Positions 32,991-42,886 of a DNA stretch of 64,000 nt are shown here, piece by piece (position 1 is the stretch's first letter; the number at the start of each line of letters is the position of its first letter). The notes below the pieces were generated by a model. It saw nothing but the letters and a program-made list of their open reading frames with translations, searched no databases and was not told where the DNA came from. This DNA comes from Symploca sp. SIO1C2. GTDB taxonomy: Bacteria > Cyanobacteriota > Cyanobacteriia > Cyanobacteriales > Coleofasciculaceae. The position numbers and the translations under genes were made by a program. Location of the stretch: NCBI GenBank assembly GCA_010672925.1, contig JAAHFP010000008.1, positions 1 to 64,000 on the forward strand, given 5' to 3'.

Positions 32991-34787
32991 CTAATTATCA
33001 TAATTTTCAGATTCGAGCAACTGTTGGCATCGTTTAATATAAAATTGAGCTGCTTTATCTTGATGGTTGATCTCTAGAACTTCTTGAAATATTTTAAGTG
33101 CTAAGTTAAACTTATCTTGATGATACAGGACTATTGCCTCTTCAAAATTAGTCTTTGTTTGCCACTTTAGCTCTTGCAGCTGAGTTGGTTCTGTATCTAA
33201 TACTTCAAACACTGAAACTAAGATATTTTTACCCTTGACTTGCATTCTACCAAGAAATCTATAGTAATAGTTGCTCATTTCTGAAAGACTCATTAGAGTA
33301 TCTCCACTAATCAGAATTGATGCTCCATAAGTTTTCGTCAAACTCTCTAGGCGAGAAGCTAAGTTCACGGCATCAGCAATTACTGTACTTTCCATCCGTT
33401 CCGACTCACCAATAGTCCCCAACATCAAGCTACCTGTATGCAAGCCGATGCCAATGGTAATTGTCCTATCTCCCTGCTGTTGACGCTCCCAATTGTAAAA
33501 GGAGACTTGTTTTTGCATAGCAATGGCAGCTTGCAGGGCATCATCAGCAGTATGAGGAAATAGAGCCATCACTGCATCACCAATGTATTTATCGATAAAA
33601 CCTTGGTGAGCGCGGATGACTGGTCCGACTCTACTCAAATAATCATTAATAAAGTCAAAATTTTCCTTAGGGGACATTTTTTCGGACAAGGTAGCAAAGT
33701 TACGAATGTCGGCAAACATAATGGACATTTCTCGCTGTACTTGATCCCCGAGGTGAACATCCACGATACTTTTATGTCCCAGAAAATTGATAAATTCATG
33801 GGGAACAAAACGTTTGGCTGCATCGGTTAATTCTGATTCAGCATCAAGGGCAAGCTCTAAATTGCAATTAACTTCAAAGAGCTCCTCAATCAACGTATGC
33901 CGCTCAGCTTCTGCCTGTTTGCGTTGTGTAATATCTTGAAAAGCTGCGATCGCATAAATCATGCGACCCTGATCATCAAAAATTGGAGTTGCCCACACCT
34001 CCAATGGTACTATTTTATCTTCTTGATGGAGCTCAAGATCATCAGCAGTAGCTTTGTATCCCCGCAAGGCTCGCATGATTGGCTGGCGCTCAGTAGGATA
34101 CAATTGATTTGTCCCTGCTAGGTAGGCTTGATAAATGTCTGGCAACTGTTCAACAGTAGCCTCTAGAACAATGTCTTTGCAAATTAAATTTCTTGCTATC
34201 TGATTGACGTAATAAGTCTTGCCTTTTGCATCAACAATAAACACCCCCACTGGCATCGCTTCCAGGAATTGAGTCAGTTGTACTTGAGTTCCCCGCAGTG
34301 CCTCTTCCACCCGCTGGCGCTGAGTTACTTCTTGCTGTAAATGAATCAATAATTCTGCTTGAGCTTGCTGAGCTAAACGTTCTTTTTCCAAGGCATCCCT
34401 TGTCTGCTGCACATGCTGTAGAGTTTTGTTAGTAGTAATTTCTAAATCTTGAAAATCTATAGGTTTAGTTAGGAAGTCAAAAGCACCATAATTCATCGCT
34501 TTTCGGATATTTTGCAAGTCGCCATAGGCAGAAAGAATAACTGTTTTAGTGCTAGGATAGGCTTCAGAAATCTTAGTTAGCAAAGTTAACCCGTCCATTT
34601 TGGGCATATTAATATCAGTTAATACCATATCTATATCTGGTTCAGTTTGCAATATTTTTAGAGCTTCTAAACCATTACAGGCAAAAAATACTTGGATTTT
34701 TTTTTGCCGAATTTTTTTTCTGAATTTTTGGCGGATTAGGGCTTTTAAATCGGGCTCATCATCCACAACCAGTACTTTTGCTGGCAT
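32991..34787 (-). CDS. Response regulator - PAS - class III nucleotide cyclase
   Basis: The 598-residue protein has a receiver domain (residues 1-125; VLVVDDEPDLKAL, phospho-acceptor aspartate in MVLTDINMPKMDGL, threonine/lysine in TKPIDF), a coiled coil (about 130-165), a PAS domain (about 168-290; FLEAMPVGVFIVDAKGKTYY) and a linker (QRKQAEAERHTLIEELFEV). A class III cyclase domain follows (about 350-535; MSIMFADIRNFATLSEKM, FIDKYIGDAVMALFP, GIGLHTGSLMLGTIG) with a TPR-like tail. The two metal-binding aspartates are present. It should make cAMP (or cGMP) in response to phosphorylation by an unidentified histidine kinase. It is a stand-alone gene with no kinase beside it. Confidence 0.9.
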   Translation of the reverse strand: MPAKVLVVDDEPDLKALIRQKFRKKIRQKKIQVFFACNGLEALKILQTEPDIDMVLTDINMPKMDGLTLLTKISEAYPSTKTVILSAYGDLQNIRKAMNYGAFDFLTKPIDFQDLEITTNKTLQHVQQTRDALEKERLAQQAQAELLIHLQQEVTQRQRVEEALRGTQVQLTQFLEAMPVGVFIVDAKGKTYYVNQIARNLICKDIVLEATVEQLPDIYQAYLAGTNQLYPTERQPIMRALRGYKATADDLELHQEDKIVPLEVWATPIFDDQGRMIYAIAAFQDITQRKQAEAERHTLIEELFEVNCNLELALDAESELTDAAKRFVPHEFINFLGHKSIVDVHLGDQVQREMSIMFADIRNFATLSEKMSPKENFDFINDYLSRVGPVIRAHQGFIDKYIGDAVMALFPHTADDALQAAIAMQKQVSFYNWERQQQGDRTITIGIGLHTGSLMLGTIGESERMESTVIADAVNLASRLESLTKTYGASILISGDTLMSLSEMSNYYYRFLGRMQVKGKNILVSVFEVLDTEPTQLQELKWQTKTNFEEAIVLYHQDKFNLALKIFQEVLEINHQDKAAQFYIKRCQQLLESENYDN

Positions 34788-35375
34788 AATTTTAGTAAAT
34801 CAACATTCAAAATTCAACTTAAGTAAACAGCTTTCAGTTGGAGGTAATCAGCTGCTTTAGGCGACCTGTCACGAAGATAGCTTTCCCTTGAAAAAAATGT
34901 TTGTACGACTTAAGAACTTTGAGCTTTACCGAACTGATAACTTAGTCCATCTAAGCATGGTAAATATCTTAACTCGCATTTAGTGACAAATTCGGCAATC
35001 ACAATTGTTGAAAGTGTGACTTGATGTGGATGTAGCCCCGCTCTAAACGAAAAAATAAACACACTTTTAACTAACTGATTATCCTCGCATTTGACTAGAC
35101 AAAGGTTACGGGAAATCAGGTTTTTACCTCACATTAGTATTTTTCGTTGTCCTGCTAGGTGTCAATAGGCACTAGTAACCACAATCTATCATAGAAACAA
35201 GTGCTTGCTCCTCACCCTGAAGTATCACACTCAGGATTGTAGAACCTGGAGAATTGAATTAAATATTGTTTGTATCAAAGGTTACTGATCTTACTAAGAG
35301 AAATTACGTAAATAAGGATTGTACCATCTAGTACTGCTACACAAAATTCAAAATTTTGAATTCCGCGCAGCGTTA
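34788..35375. other. Long intergenic region, no gene seen
   Basis: Between the cyclase and Ycf46 genes there are nearly 600 bases without coding potential before the palindromic element at 35376. AAATTCAAAATTTTGAATT near 35344-35362 is a palindromic short repeat that also occurs near 45330-45390. Confidence 0.4.
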
Positions 35376-35512
35376 CTAGTGCCGTGGCACACCTAAAAAT
35401 GTAGGTTGGGTAGAACCGAAGTGAAACCCAACAAAGCCTTACTGGTGTTGGGTCTCGTTGCCTCAGCCCAACCTACATCTATCACCTCATTTAAGGTGTG
35501 TCACACCACTAG
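35376..35512. mobile_element. 137-bp palindromic MITE-like element
   Basis: The ends CTAGTGCCGTGGCACACCTA and TAAGGTGTGTCACACCACTAG are imperfect inverted repeats of about 20 bases. Inside, GTAGGTTGGGT is the inverse of ACCCAACCTAC, and AAACCCAACA of TGTTGGGT, so almost the whole element can fold on itself. It has no coding capacity. Confidence 0.65.
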
Positions 35513-35535
35513 GGCACTGTTCCTAATAATGCTTA

Positions 35536-37137
35536 TTAATCCACTTCCAATGGTCCAATTCCCCGTTGGATAGTATATTGTTTTAACTCATTTACTAACT
35601 GACTGTTGTGAGAAGCTGTTCTTGCTCCTGCCTCAGCTGCCCAGCGTTTCAGTTCTTTAATTTGCTCACTAGCGATCGCGGCTAATGGTACTGTTTCTTC
35701 AATAGCTCGCACTATGTCTTCAGTGGTGAAATCTCGCCGTTGCCCATTAAGTACTGTGCCAAATGCCTGGTGCATGGCATCGATAATTACCTGCTCAATC
35801 TCAGCGCCACTAAAATTCTTGGCTTGTCTTGCTAGCAGACCTAAATCAAATTCTCGCAGGCGACTAGGACGTAAGGGTTGCAAGTGTACCTTAAATATTT
35901 CCTGTCGCTCTAATTCCGTAGGTAAGTTCAAAAAAAAGATTTCATCAAACCTCCCCTTCCTCAGTAATTCTGCTGGCAAAATCCGCACATTATTAGCTGT
36001 TGCGACAATAAATACCGGGCTAGTTTTCTCTTGCATCCAAGTAATCAAACTACCAAACACTCGTCGGGAAGTGCCGGAATCTCCATCAACTCCTCCAGTA
36101 ATATTGCCAAAGGCTTTATCAATTTCATCAATCCACAACACACAGGGAGCCATCGCTTCCGCCAGCTGAATCATCTGTCTGACTTTGCTTTCACTCTCCC
36201 CGACAATGCCACCAAACAAGCGCCCTGTATCTAGGCGCAACAGAGGTAAGCGCCATTCATGGGCAATGGTTTTGGCGGATAAAGATTTACCTGTGCCTTG
36301 GATACCTACTAGTAAGATACCTTTGGGATTGGGGATACCATAACGTCTTGCCTCTTCTGTAAAAGCATCTTTGCGCATCCTTACCCAAAGCTTGAGGTTC
36401 TCTAACCCTCCAACATTTTTCAGAGATTCCTTAGCAGTAAAAAATTCCAAAATTCCGGTCTGACGAATCGCTTGCTTTTTCTCCTCAAGTACTCCGTCAA
36501 TATCTGTTTCATCTACCTGTTGTTTTGCTGCTAAGGCTTTAGCCAAAACTCGCTGAATCCGCCCCCGGCTCAATCCCTGACAAGCTTTAACCAGCTGTTC
36601 CCTACCCAACCCAGTAACTTTGAGCTTTTCCGGTACTACCAACTGTCCTGCTAAGTAATTAATCTCCTGTACATCTGGTAAAGGAAAGTCAATTACCGTT
36701 ACTTCTTCCTTTAATTCTACTGGTAGTTCTAGAGTGTGAGAAGTTAGGATTAGGGTTTTGCGAGAGCGCTTCAAATCTCGCGTCAGATTTCGCAATTCCC
36801 TGACTACTGGAGCATGTTTATCAGTATGGGGACTCATGAGAATCGGGTGCAAATCTCGCAGCACAAACACGCCACTTTCCTCAGCTGCTGCTTTACTAAT
36901 CCGACTCAGAGCTGGCATCACAGAGCCCTTATCTGAACCATTATCATTCCAACCTCGCACAACATCCCACAATAGCAGCTTACGCGGAGGTTGAGAATAC
37001 TCCGCTACCTGAAACAATACTTCCTCTAAAGGTTCCTCTTCCACTGTCACAATATATAACAGTGGGTAACGAGCCCGGATCATTAAATCCAGTTCTTGTA
37101 CTAAGGCTCTGTGGGGCTGATGTTGGTTATTGGTCAT
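35536..37137 (-). CDS. ycf46: Ycf46-type AAA ATPase
   Basis: The 533-residue protein has an N-terminal domain (residues 1-220) that begins LVQELDLMIRARYPLLYIVT, typical of Ycf46/Slr0374, and a C-terminal AAA+ domain. In the latter are Walker A GIQGTGKSLSAKTIA (about 277-291), Walker B CVLWIDEIDKAFGN (about 335), sensor 1 VIATANN-like VATANNVRIL, and arginine fingers near LLRKGRFDEIFF. Ycf46 is conserved in plastids and cyanobacteria; the Synechocystis homologue is stress-responsive and linked to regulation of inorganic carbon use. The exact substrate is unknown. It appears intact and monocistronic. Confidence 0.9.
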   Translation of the reverse strand: MTNNQHQPHRALVQELDLMIRARYPLLYIVTVEEEPLEEVLFQVAEYSQPPRKLLLWDVVRGWNDNGSDKGSVMPALSRISKAAAEESGVFVLRDLHPILMSPHTDKHAPVVRELRNLTRDLKRSRKTLILTSHTLELPVELKEEVTVIDFPLPDVQEINYLAGQLVVPEKLKVTGLGREQLVKACQGLSRGRIQRVLAKALAAKQQVDETDIDGVLEEKKQAIRQTGILEFFTAKESLKNVGGLENLKLWVRMRKDAFTEEARRYGIPNPKGILLVGIQGTGKSLSAKTIAHEWRLPLLRLDTGRLFGGIVGESESKVRQMIQLAEAMAPCVLWIDEIDKAFGNITGGVDGDSGTSRRVFGSLITWMQEKTSPVFIVATANNVRILPAELLRKGRFDEIFFLNLPTELERQEIFKVHLQPLRPSRLREFDLGLLARQAKNFSGAEIEQVIIDAMHQAFGTVLNGQRRDFTTEDIVRAIEETVPLAAIASEQIKELKRWAAEAGARTASHNSQLVNELKQYTIQRGIGPLEVD

Positions 37138-37279
37138 TTGTTGTTTGTTATTTGTTGTTTGTTATTGGTCATTAGTTTTATTGTAGGCAAGAGAGAGCGA
37201 TCGTTCATAGTCTGGGAATATCTCAAAACCGTTGATGTGAATATAATAGAAGCTGAGGAGTATTAATGGAGAGGTAAAT

Positions 37280-37876
37280 ATGATGGTTAATCCAGTTATC
37301 CTTCAAAAACCACAAGTATCGCCAACATCTCAACAGCAAAAAACAGAGGTAGTAACATTACCATCAATATCCCTAGAAGAATTTTTAATAAATCCCCTTG
37401 AAGGAATAGAATGGGTGGATGGTAATCTAATAGAGAAAACAGGGATGACCTTCAAACATAGTGTCACTCAATCTAAGCTATCTTCTAGCTGGAGAAACTA
37501 CAAAAATGCTAGTAAGTGTGGTGGAGAAGTTGGTACTGAAGCGCCTTGTAGAACTAACAGACAAATACGTCGCCCTGATGTGGCTTATGTTACTCAAGAA
37601 ATACTCGACCAACATGGTGAATTTAAGGTCTTACCTCAAAGCTTTCCCCTGATTGCAGAGATTGCTTCCCCAGATGACAAAGCGGAAGAGTTATTTGCTA
37701 AAGCTCAGGAATATTTGGAATCAGGTTGTCATGAGGTCTGGTTAGTATTTCCTGAAGCTAAACTAGTTATGATTAACAATGGAGAGCGTTGGCTACTGTT
37801 TAATGGCGATCAAGTAGTTACTACTCAAAATGTTTTACCAGGATTTGAAGTGGCTTTAAGCGATCTGGTAAATTAA
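37280..37876 (+). CDS. Uma2-family PD-(D/E)XK nuclease-like protein (DUF820)
   Basis: The ATG at 37280 is preceded by a strong GGAGAGGT ribosome binding site. The 198-residue protein shows the Uma2 core: LEEFLINPLEGIEWVDGNLI near residue 33, IRRPDVAYVTQEIL (catalytic aspartate) and FPLIAEIASPDDKAEELFAK (catalytic glutamate of the core), ending with CHEVWLVFPEAKLVMI. Uma2 genes occur in very many copies in cyanobacteria; the physiological target is not known. The expected lysine of the E-x-K motif is not seen directly after the glutamate, as in many family members. No toxin-antitoxin partner is beside it. Confidence 0.9.
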   Translation: MMVNPVILQKPQVSPTSQQQKTEVVTLPSISLEEFLINPLEGIEWVDGNLIEKTGMTFKHSVTQSKLSSSWRNYKNASKCGGEVGTEAPCRTNRQIRRPDVAYVTQEILDQHGEFKVLPQSFPLIAEIASPDDKAEELFAKAQEYLESGCHEVWLVFPEAKLVMINNGERWLLFNGDQVVTTQNVLPGFEVALSDLVN

Positions 37877-38028
37877 CAGTATCTCTTGTACCAAACTAAA
37901 AAAACAATTAATTTAACCTCAACTGATGAAGACTGAAGTTTAAACTAACTATGAGTGAAAACCTAAAAGTGCGATCGCTAAGGCTAAAGCATATCAAAAA
38001 TAAATAAAAAAACATACTATACATTAAT

Positions 38029-38061
38029 CTTCCCCAACAGATTCATTGAGTTTAGGGGAAG
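38029..38061 (-). terminator. Possible terminator hairpin downstream of prs
   Basis: CTTCCCC and GGGGAAG form a stem with a 19-base loop, 39 bases beyond the prs stop codon. The T-run is weak, so confidence is limited. Confidence 0.4.
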
Positions 38062-38099
38062 AGTAATATAGATGGGGGACCAAACTCGAAGCAAGAATA

Positions 38100-39092
38100 T
38101 CACTGAAACATACTGCTGACAGAACTGTCTTCATGAATACGCCAAATTGCTTCCCCTAACAAGCTAGCGACTGAAAGCACCGTTAGTTGTTTAAATTGCT
38201 TAGCTTCAGGAACTGGAATAGTATTAGTTACAATTACTTCTTCAAAATTTCCACTGGATAGACGTTCTACTGCTGGTGGTGATAAAACAGCATGAGTGGC
38301 ACAAGCGTAAACTTGACTGGCTCCCTCTTCACGCAAAGTTTTGGCTGCTTCAAAGAGAGTGCCCCCTGTATCAATCATGTCATCCACTAATATCGCAGTT
38401 TTACCCGCAACGTTTCCGATAACATTCATCACTTGAGCAACATTGTGTGCTTGTCGTCGTTTGTCAACAATGGCTAGGGGCGCATCATTAAACCTTTTAG
38501 CAAATGCTCTTGCTCTTTTAACACCCCCGATATCTGGTGAAACTACAACAACATCAGACAGTTGTTTGGAAGCCAGGTAGTCAAGTAGTACTGGTGAGCC
38601 GTAAATATGATCGATGGGAATATCAAAGTAGCCTTGAATTTGAGCTGAGTGCAAATCCATCGCCAAAACCCGGTCTGCACCAGCTTGACTGATTAGATTA
38701 GCCACCAGCTTGGCAGTAATTGACTCACGCACAACTACAAGACGATCTGCCCTGCCGTAACCATAGTAGGGCATCACCGCAGTGATTTGCCGTGCTGATG
38801 CTCGACGACAAGCATCAATCATTATCATTAACTCCATCAGGTGATCGTTCACCATCTGACAAGTAGGTTGGATTAGGTAAACATCACAACCCCGAATTGA
38901 TTCTTCGATTTGGATGTATATCTCTCCATCAGCAAATCGCTTGCAAACCATTGGTTGTAAGTCTAGGTTAAGATAGTTGGCTATTTCTCTTGCAAGATTA
39001 ACGTTAGCAGAACCAGACAACAGTCTGAGGCGATTTTTGATTCCAGTTTGTGGTAGTGTAGGCTGGATTGTTGAAGTCATATAACTGTTCAA
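38100..39092 (-). CDS. prs: Ribose-phosphate pyrophosphokinase
   Basis: The 330-residue protein has all class I PRPP synthase signatures: LRLLSGSANVNLAREIANYL, the flag CKRFADGEIYIQIEESIRGC, ATP-site CRRASARQITAVMPYYGYGR near residue 100, metal-binding LAMDLHSAQIQGYF, and PRPP-loop AILVDDMIDTGGTLFEAA near residue 235. It makes phosphoribosyl pyrophosphate from ribose-5-phosphate and ATP for nucleotide, histidine and tryptophan synthesis. An ATG four codons downstream is an alternative start. It stands alone, with an AT-rich 346-bp region to the divergent gene at 39439. Confidence 0.96.
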   Translation of the reverse strand: MNSYMTSTIQPTLPQTGIKNRLRLLSGSANVNLAREIANYLNLDLQPMVCKRFADGEIYIQIEESIRGCDVYLIQPTCQMVNDHLMELMIMIDACRRASARQITAVMPYYGYGRADRLVVVRESITAKLVANLISQAGADRVLAMDLHSAQIQGYFDIPIDHIYGSPVLLDYLASKQLSDVVVVSPDIGGVKRARAFAKRFNDAPLAIVDKRRQAHNVAQVMNVIGNVAGKTAILVDDMIDTGGTLFEAAKTLREEGASQVYACATHAVLSPPAVERLSSGNFEEVIVTNTIPVPEAKQFKQLTVLSVASLLGEAIWRIHEDSSVSSMFQ

Positions 39093-39438
39093 AGGAAATC
39101 CTTACGACTTTTTCTTTAAGCTATCTTAGTCTTTTTTATTTTTTATGCCCAATAGCTTAAATTTTTGTTAATCAACAAATATTAATTTATTAACAAATTT
39201 TCTTGAAAGTTGGTAATTTTATTTTTCATTCAAAGAATATTGAATCATATCAAATATAACTCACAAGCTATTAACAAGTAAATTGCAACTCATGAGTAAT
39301 AAAGAATAGTGCAGGGGAGACTACCCTGCTTGACAAGTCCTACAAATCAATTATACTGGGAGATAATTGTATTAAGCAAGGTTAAGTGGGCTATAAAACA
39401 ACCACGGTGCTATCCTAAAAAAATATTTGTAATTTCCA
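39093..39438. other. Divergent promoter region, no gene seen
   Basis: The 346 bases between prs and the HAD-domain gene are very AT-rich. No repeat array or RNA gene is recognised. Confidence 0.4.
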
Positions 39439-41520
39439 ATGAAACATTCCCTTGCTAGAACTATTGATTTTCCTAGTTTAGATAAATATAAAGTTATCTC
39501 TTTCGATATATTCGACACGGCAGTCTTCCGGATGGTATTTGAACCTAGGGAAGTCTTCTTACTTATGGAAGAAGAGTTAGTCGAAAAGCACGGTAAGATA
39601 TTCCTTGGATTTTCAGATTTGCGATTTAAAGCTGAGCTAGAAGTGGTTTCTAAAGTATGGTCATTGGATCGCTCAGCAGAAGTTAATCTTGATGATATTT
39701 ACAGTACATTATTATATTTAAAGCCAACCCTAAAGCAATTTGAACAAGAAATAAAGGAAGTAGAACTTCGTACTGAAAAGTCTGTAATTGTTCCTAATTA
39801 TCAAGTATTAAATTATTTTAATCAAGCCCGTAAACTTCAGAAGACTGTCATATTTGTTTCAGATATTTATCTACCTAAAGAGCATATAGAAAAAATACTT
39901 ACAATCTCTGGATATAATGGTTATGATAAATTATTTGTTTCCTGTGCAGTAGGTACTAATAAAGCATCTGGCAAATTGTTTGATGTGGTGATCAATGACC
40001 TGAAAATCAAGCCAGAAGAGATACTTCATATTGGTGATAGTGAGGGTTCAGATATCCAACAAGCTAGACTAAAAGGAATTAACGCCTATCAGGTTCCTCG
40101 CGCAGCTAATCTGCTAAACACTTCTCGATATAGTAGTGACAAATATCAAGAATATGAACTGAAAAAAACAGCGAGTGAGTCACTGTTTTGTGGGCTGCAA
40201 AAAAATTATCTGCTCAATGGTAGCAAAAGAGAAGGAGTAGAGCAAAATTCAAGTTATAGTATTGGCTATGAGATCTTAGGCCCTCTATGCTATGGATTCG
40301 TCAGTTGGATTATTCAACATGCTGAGGCAAAAAATATAAAACACCTCTATTTTATTGCTAGGGAAGGCTGGTTTCTCAAGAAGGTGTTTGATGAAATTAA
40401 CTTAGTGGCTAAAACTGACATTATCAGTCACTATTTTTATGCTTCTAGAAGAGCGTTATTTTTTCCGTTAATTTCAAGGCCGGTAAGTGAGTTCTTATTC
40501 TCATTTTTAGTATCTAAAGGGTCTACTAAACTGAGTAAATACCTGAAAACCCTAGAGCTAGAGATAGATGATGAACGCTTAAGGAAGCTGGGTTTCCAAA
40601 GCCAAGATGATCTCATTGATGCGAAACAGAATCCCCAGGACAGGTCTAGGCTTGAGGAACTATTTGACTCAGAAACAGAGCAGTTAGAAAGATTAGCAAA
40701 TGAAGAGAAATCTAACTACTTAGAGTACCTTCAACAAGTTGAAATGCTTTCTAATAACAACATTGGTCTAGTTGATTCTGGCTGGTTTGGCAATGGCCAA
40801 AAAAAACTACAACAAATTATAGAACCTTCTAACCCAGCTGCCAATATCTTCGGATTTTATCTAGCATTACATGAACAGGCTAAAGACAAGTTCGATGAAA
40901 AATCTCTAGGATATGGCTACTTATATCAGTTTGATAACTTTAATAACGATATTGAGTCATTTTTAGAGATTTCACGTATGGTGGAAGTCTTTTTAAGTGC
41001 TCCGGCAGAGAGTTTAAAGAAATTTTCCAAAAAAGACGGAGTCCTTGGTCCTGTCTTTATGAAAAAAAATGACAATCCCAAGCTACATCCGACTGTTGCC
41101 CAAATGCATGAAGGAGCCCTTGACTTTGTCCGGGATTTTGTCAGAGTTCCAACGCAACAGATACCGACTTTACCGAATCATTTGGTTGCGAATTTATTGG
41201 AAAAATTCATCGAAAATCCAACTGAGGAAGAAGCTTTTAGTATTGGAACATTGCCTTATGATGCCAAGGCTATAGCAGATGATAATGAGCCAATGTTTGC
41301 TTTTCCTGAAGTTAAACTAACAGATTTACTCAAAAACCCTTTAAGTCTAGATAAGGAATTTAAGAATACTTTTTGGAGGAGTGCTTATTATCAAAATCAT
41401 AAATCTCCAATTCTCAAGTTCTTTCTCCGGTACACGCAAAAGTACTTTATAATCAAAGACCCATCTCTTAGCAAAGTTTATGATGTTGTCTATCGTACTT
41501 ATAAGAAAATCAAGAAATAA
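39439..41520 (+). CDS. HAD-domain protein of surface polysaccharide type
   Basis: The 693-residue protein has an N-terminal HAD hydrolase domain (residues 1-220): motif I ISFDIFDTAVFR (nucleophile aspartate), motif II VIFVSDIYLP, motif III lysine in GTNKASGKLF, motif IV LHIGDSEGSDIQQA. The C-terminal 450 residues have conserved stretches HLYFIAREGWFLKKVFDEI, YFYASRRALFFPLIS and NNIGLVDSGWFGNGQKKL, typical of a family encoded in O-antigen and capsule loci of many bacteria. Its reaction is not established; sugar-phosphate handling is a reasonable guess. Here it is not next to glycosyltransferases. The base composition is more AT-rich than its neighbours, which may hint at acquisition. Confidence 0.8.
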   Translation: MKHSLARTIDFPSLDKYKVISFDIFDTAVFRMVFEPREVFLLMEEELVEKHGKIFLGFSDLRFKAELEVVSKVWSLDRSAEVNLDDIYSTLLYLKPTLKQFEQEIKEVELRTEKSVIVPNYQVLNYFNQARKLQKTVIFVSDIYLPKEHIEKILTISGYNGYDKLFVSCAVGTNKASGKLFDVVINDLKIKPEEILHIGDSEGSDIQQARLKGINAYQVPRAANLLNTSRYSSDKYQEYELKKTASESLFCGLQKNYLLNGSKREGVEQNSSYSIGYEILGPLCYGFVSWIIQHAEAKNIKHLYFIAREGWFLKKVFDEINLVAKTDIISHYFYASRRALFFPLISRPVSEFLFSFLVSKGSTKLSKYLKTLELEIDDERLRKLGFQSQDDLIDAKQNPQDRSRLEELFDSETEQLERLANEEKSNYLEYLQQVEMLSNNNIGLVDSGWFGNGQKKLQQIIEPSNPAANIFGFYLALHEQAKDKFDEKSLGYGYLYQFDNFNNDIESFLEISRMVEVFLSAPAESLKKFSKKDGVLGPVFMKKNDNPKLHPTVAQMHEGALDFVRDFVRVPTQQIPTLPNHLVANLLEKFIENPTEEEAFSIGTLPYDAKAIADDNEPMFAFPEVKLTDLLKNPLSLDKEFKNTFWRSAYYQNHKSPILKFFLRYTQKYFIIKDPSLSKVYDVVYRTYKKIKK

Positions 41521-41559
41521 CTAATACCAAAAAGCTAAAGTAGCGTCGTACTCTTTGGA

Positions 41560-41897
41560 TAAAAGGCAGGAGGCAGGAGGCAGGAGGCAGGAGGCTCTGA
41601 GGAAAAAAATCTTACTGTATAGTATTATTTTTTTCTGTGGATTACCTCCGCCGCGCCACACTATGGTATAGGCTATTGTTACTTAACACCTACCACCTAC
41701 TACCTACCACCTAACACCCAATGGTGACAAGTTAAAAGTTCGTGCGTTTTGTCAAGTACCATATGTAGTGTTTGATAACTCAAAAAACACTATATAAGGA
41801 AAAGCCAAAGAGCAAAAAAATCTATATTCCCAATTCGACCTTCTCCATTCTCCATTCCCTTGACAACGACACTTTTTCCTTAACTTGTCACCAATGC
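41560..41897. repeat. Repeat-rich gap: GGCAGGA heptads, ACCTACC heptads and dispersed block
   Basis: Five GGCAGGA units lie near 41565-41598 and TACCACCTACTACC-type units near 41687-41718. The block 41803-41898 (TCTATATTCCCAATTC, TTCCCTTGACAACGACACTT, CACCAATGCCTA) matches 7580-7710. No gene is seen. Confidence 0.7.
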
Positions 41898-42788
41898 CTA
41901 ACACCTAACACCTAATTCCAGGATATGCTTAGCTGTTGCCTGAGGTTGTTCAAGATGAGGGACATGACCACAATCTTCAATCCAAATTAGTTGAGAAGAT
42001 GCGATCGCGTCTTTAAACTTGTACCCATCATCAGTACCCAAAATCTGGTCATTCTTCCCCCATAAAATCACCGTTGGTTGCTGAATTTGGCCTAGTTTTG
42101 CTTGAAAAGAACCGTACCCTCCACTTTTGGTAAAAGCTTTCAAAGCTTGATGCCAACCAGGAAGCTTCAGATGCAAAGAGGCACATAAAGTAGCATCAGG
42201 GGTAACTAGATTTTGGTTAACATAAGCAGCTTTACTGATTTGTTCCCGCACCTTAGGAATGCGCAAAAATTCCACAGCTAAAGCATCAAAAGGCCAAAAC
42301 AAAAACTTACCAACTGGCATTCCAGCACTATAGCCAGCACTGTCAAGCAAAATTAGCTGCTCCACAGATTCTGGATAATCTAGGACAAAATCAATGGCTG
42401 CGGCTCCTCCCATCGAAGCACCAATCAAAATCACCGGTTGAGCAATTACAGTTTTCCAAAAATAGTAGAGATGAGTCTTAATTGCTGCTGGACTGAAAGC
42501 AATTTCTGGTAACCTTTCTGTAAAACCAAAGCCTAATAAATCCACTGCCCATGTCTCATTTTCAGCAGCAAGCAAGGGTAGTAAGCGACGAAACTCGAAC
42601 ACAGAACTATCAAAACCGTGGAGTAACAAAATAGGTGTCCCACTACTACCCTGATTCACATAAGTTGTGGCAATTGGTTGCTTACTCAAGGAGGTTGGCA
42701 CCTGAACCTGTTCAATACTCTCAGCAAGGGCAATCGAGGTAGATTCAGTTAATTCAGCAGTTTCAACTGGTAAAAAATTCTTAAACAT
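41898..42788 (-). CDS. Alpha/beta hydrolase
   Basis: The 296-residue protein has a standard alpha/beta hydrolase core: oxyanion region ILLLHGFDSSVFEFRRLLP near residue 53, nucleophile elbow GASMGG (serine near residue 123), acid-loop WGKNDQILG and the catalytic histidine in DCGHVPHLEQP. The substrate is unknown; the closest flavour is esterase/lipase or haloperoxidase-like. The first 35 residues are acidic and variable. The last residues ELGVRC are coded by TAGGTGT repeat units, so the C-terminus was probably altered by the repeat. It is not in an operon. Confidence 0.88.
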   Translation of the reverse strand: MFKNFLPVETAELTESTSIALAESIEQVQVPTSLSKQPIATTYVNQGSSGTPILLLHGFDSSVFEFRRLLPLLAAENETWAVDLLGFGFTERLPEIAFSPAAIKTHLYYFWKTVIAQPVILIGASMGGAAAIDFVLDYPESVEQLILLDSAGYSAGMPVGKFLFWPFDALAVEFLRIPKVREQISKAAYVNQNLVTPDATLCASLHLKLPGWHQALKAFTKSGGYGSFQAKLGQIQQPTVILWGKNDQILGTDDGYKFKDAIASSQLIWIEDCGHVPHLEQPQATAKHILELGVRC

Positions 42789-42792
42789 AATT

Positions 42793-42886
42793 GGTGGTAG
42801 GTGTTAGGTGGTAGGTGGTAGGTGGTAGGTGGTAGGTGTTAGGTAGTAGGTGGTAGATGGTAGGTGGTAGGTGTTAGGTGTTTACT
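42793..42886. repeat. Tandem TAGGTGG/TAGGTGT heptamers
   Basis: About thirteen heptamers stand directly upstream of the hydrolase start codon. Further along, GGAAGCTGA nonamers (42913-42945) and CAAATGA units (43083-43125) fill the gap to the tRNA gene. Confidence 0.8.
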
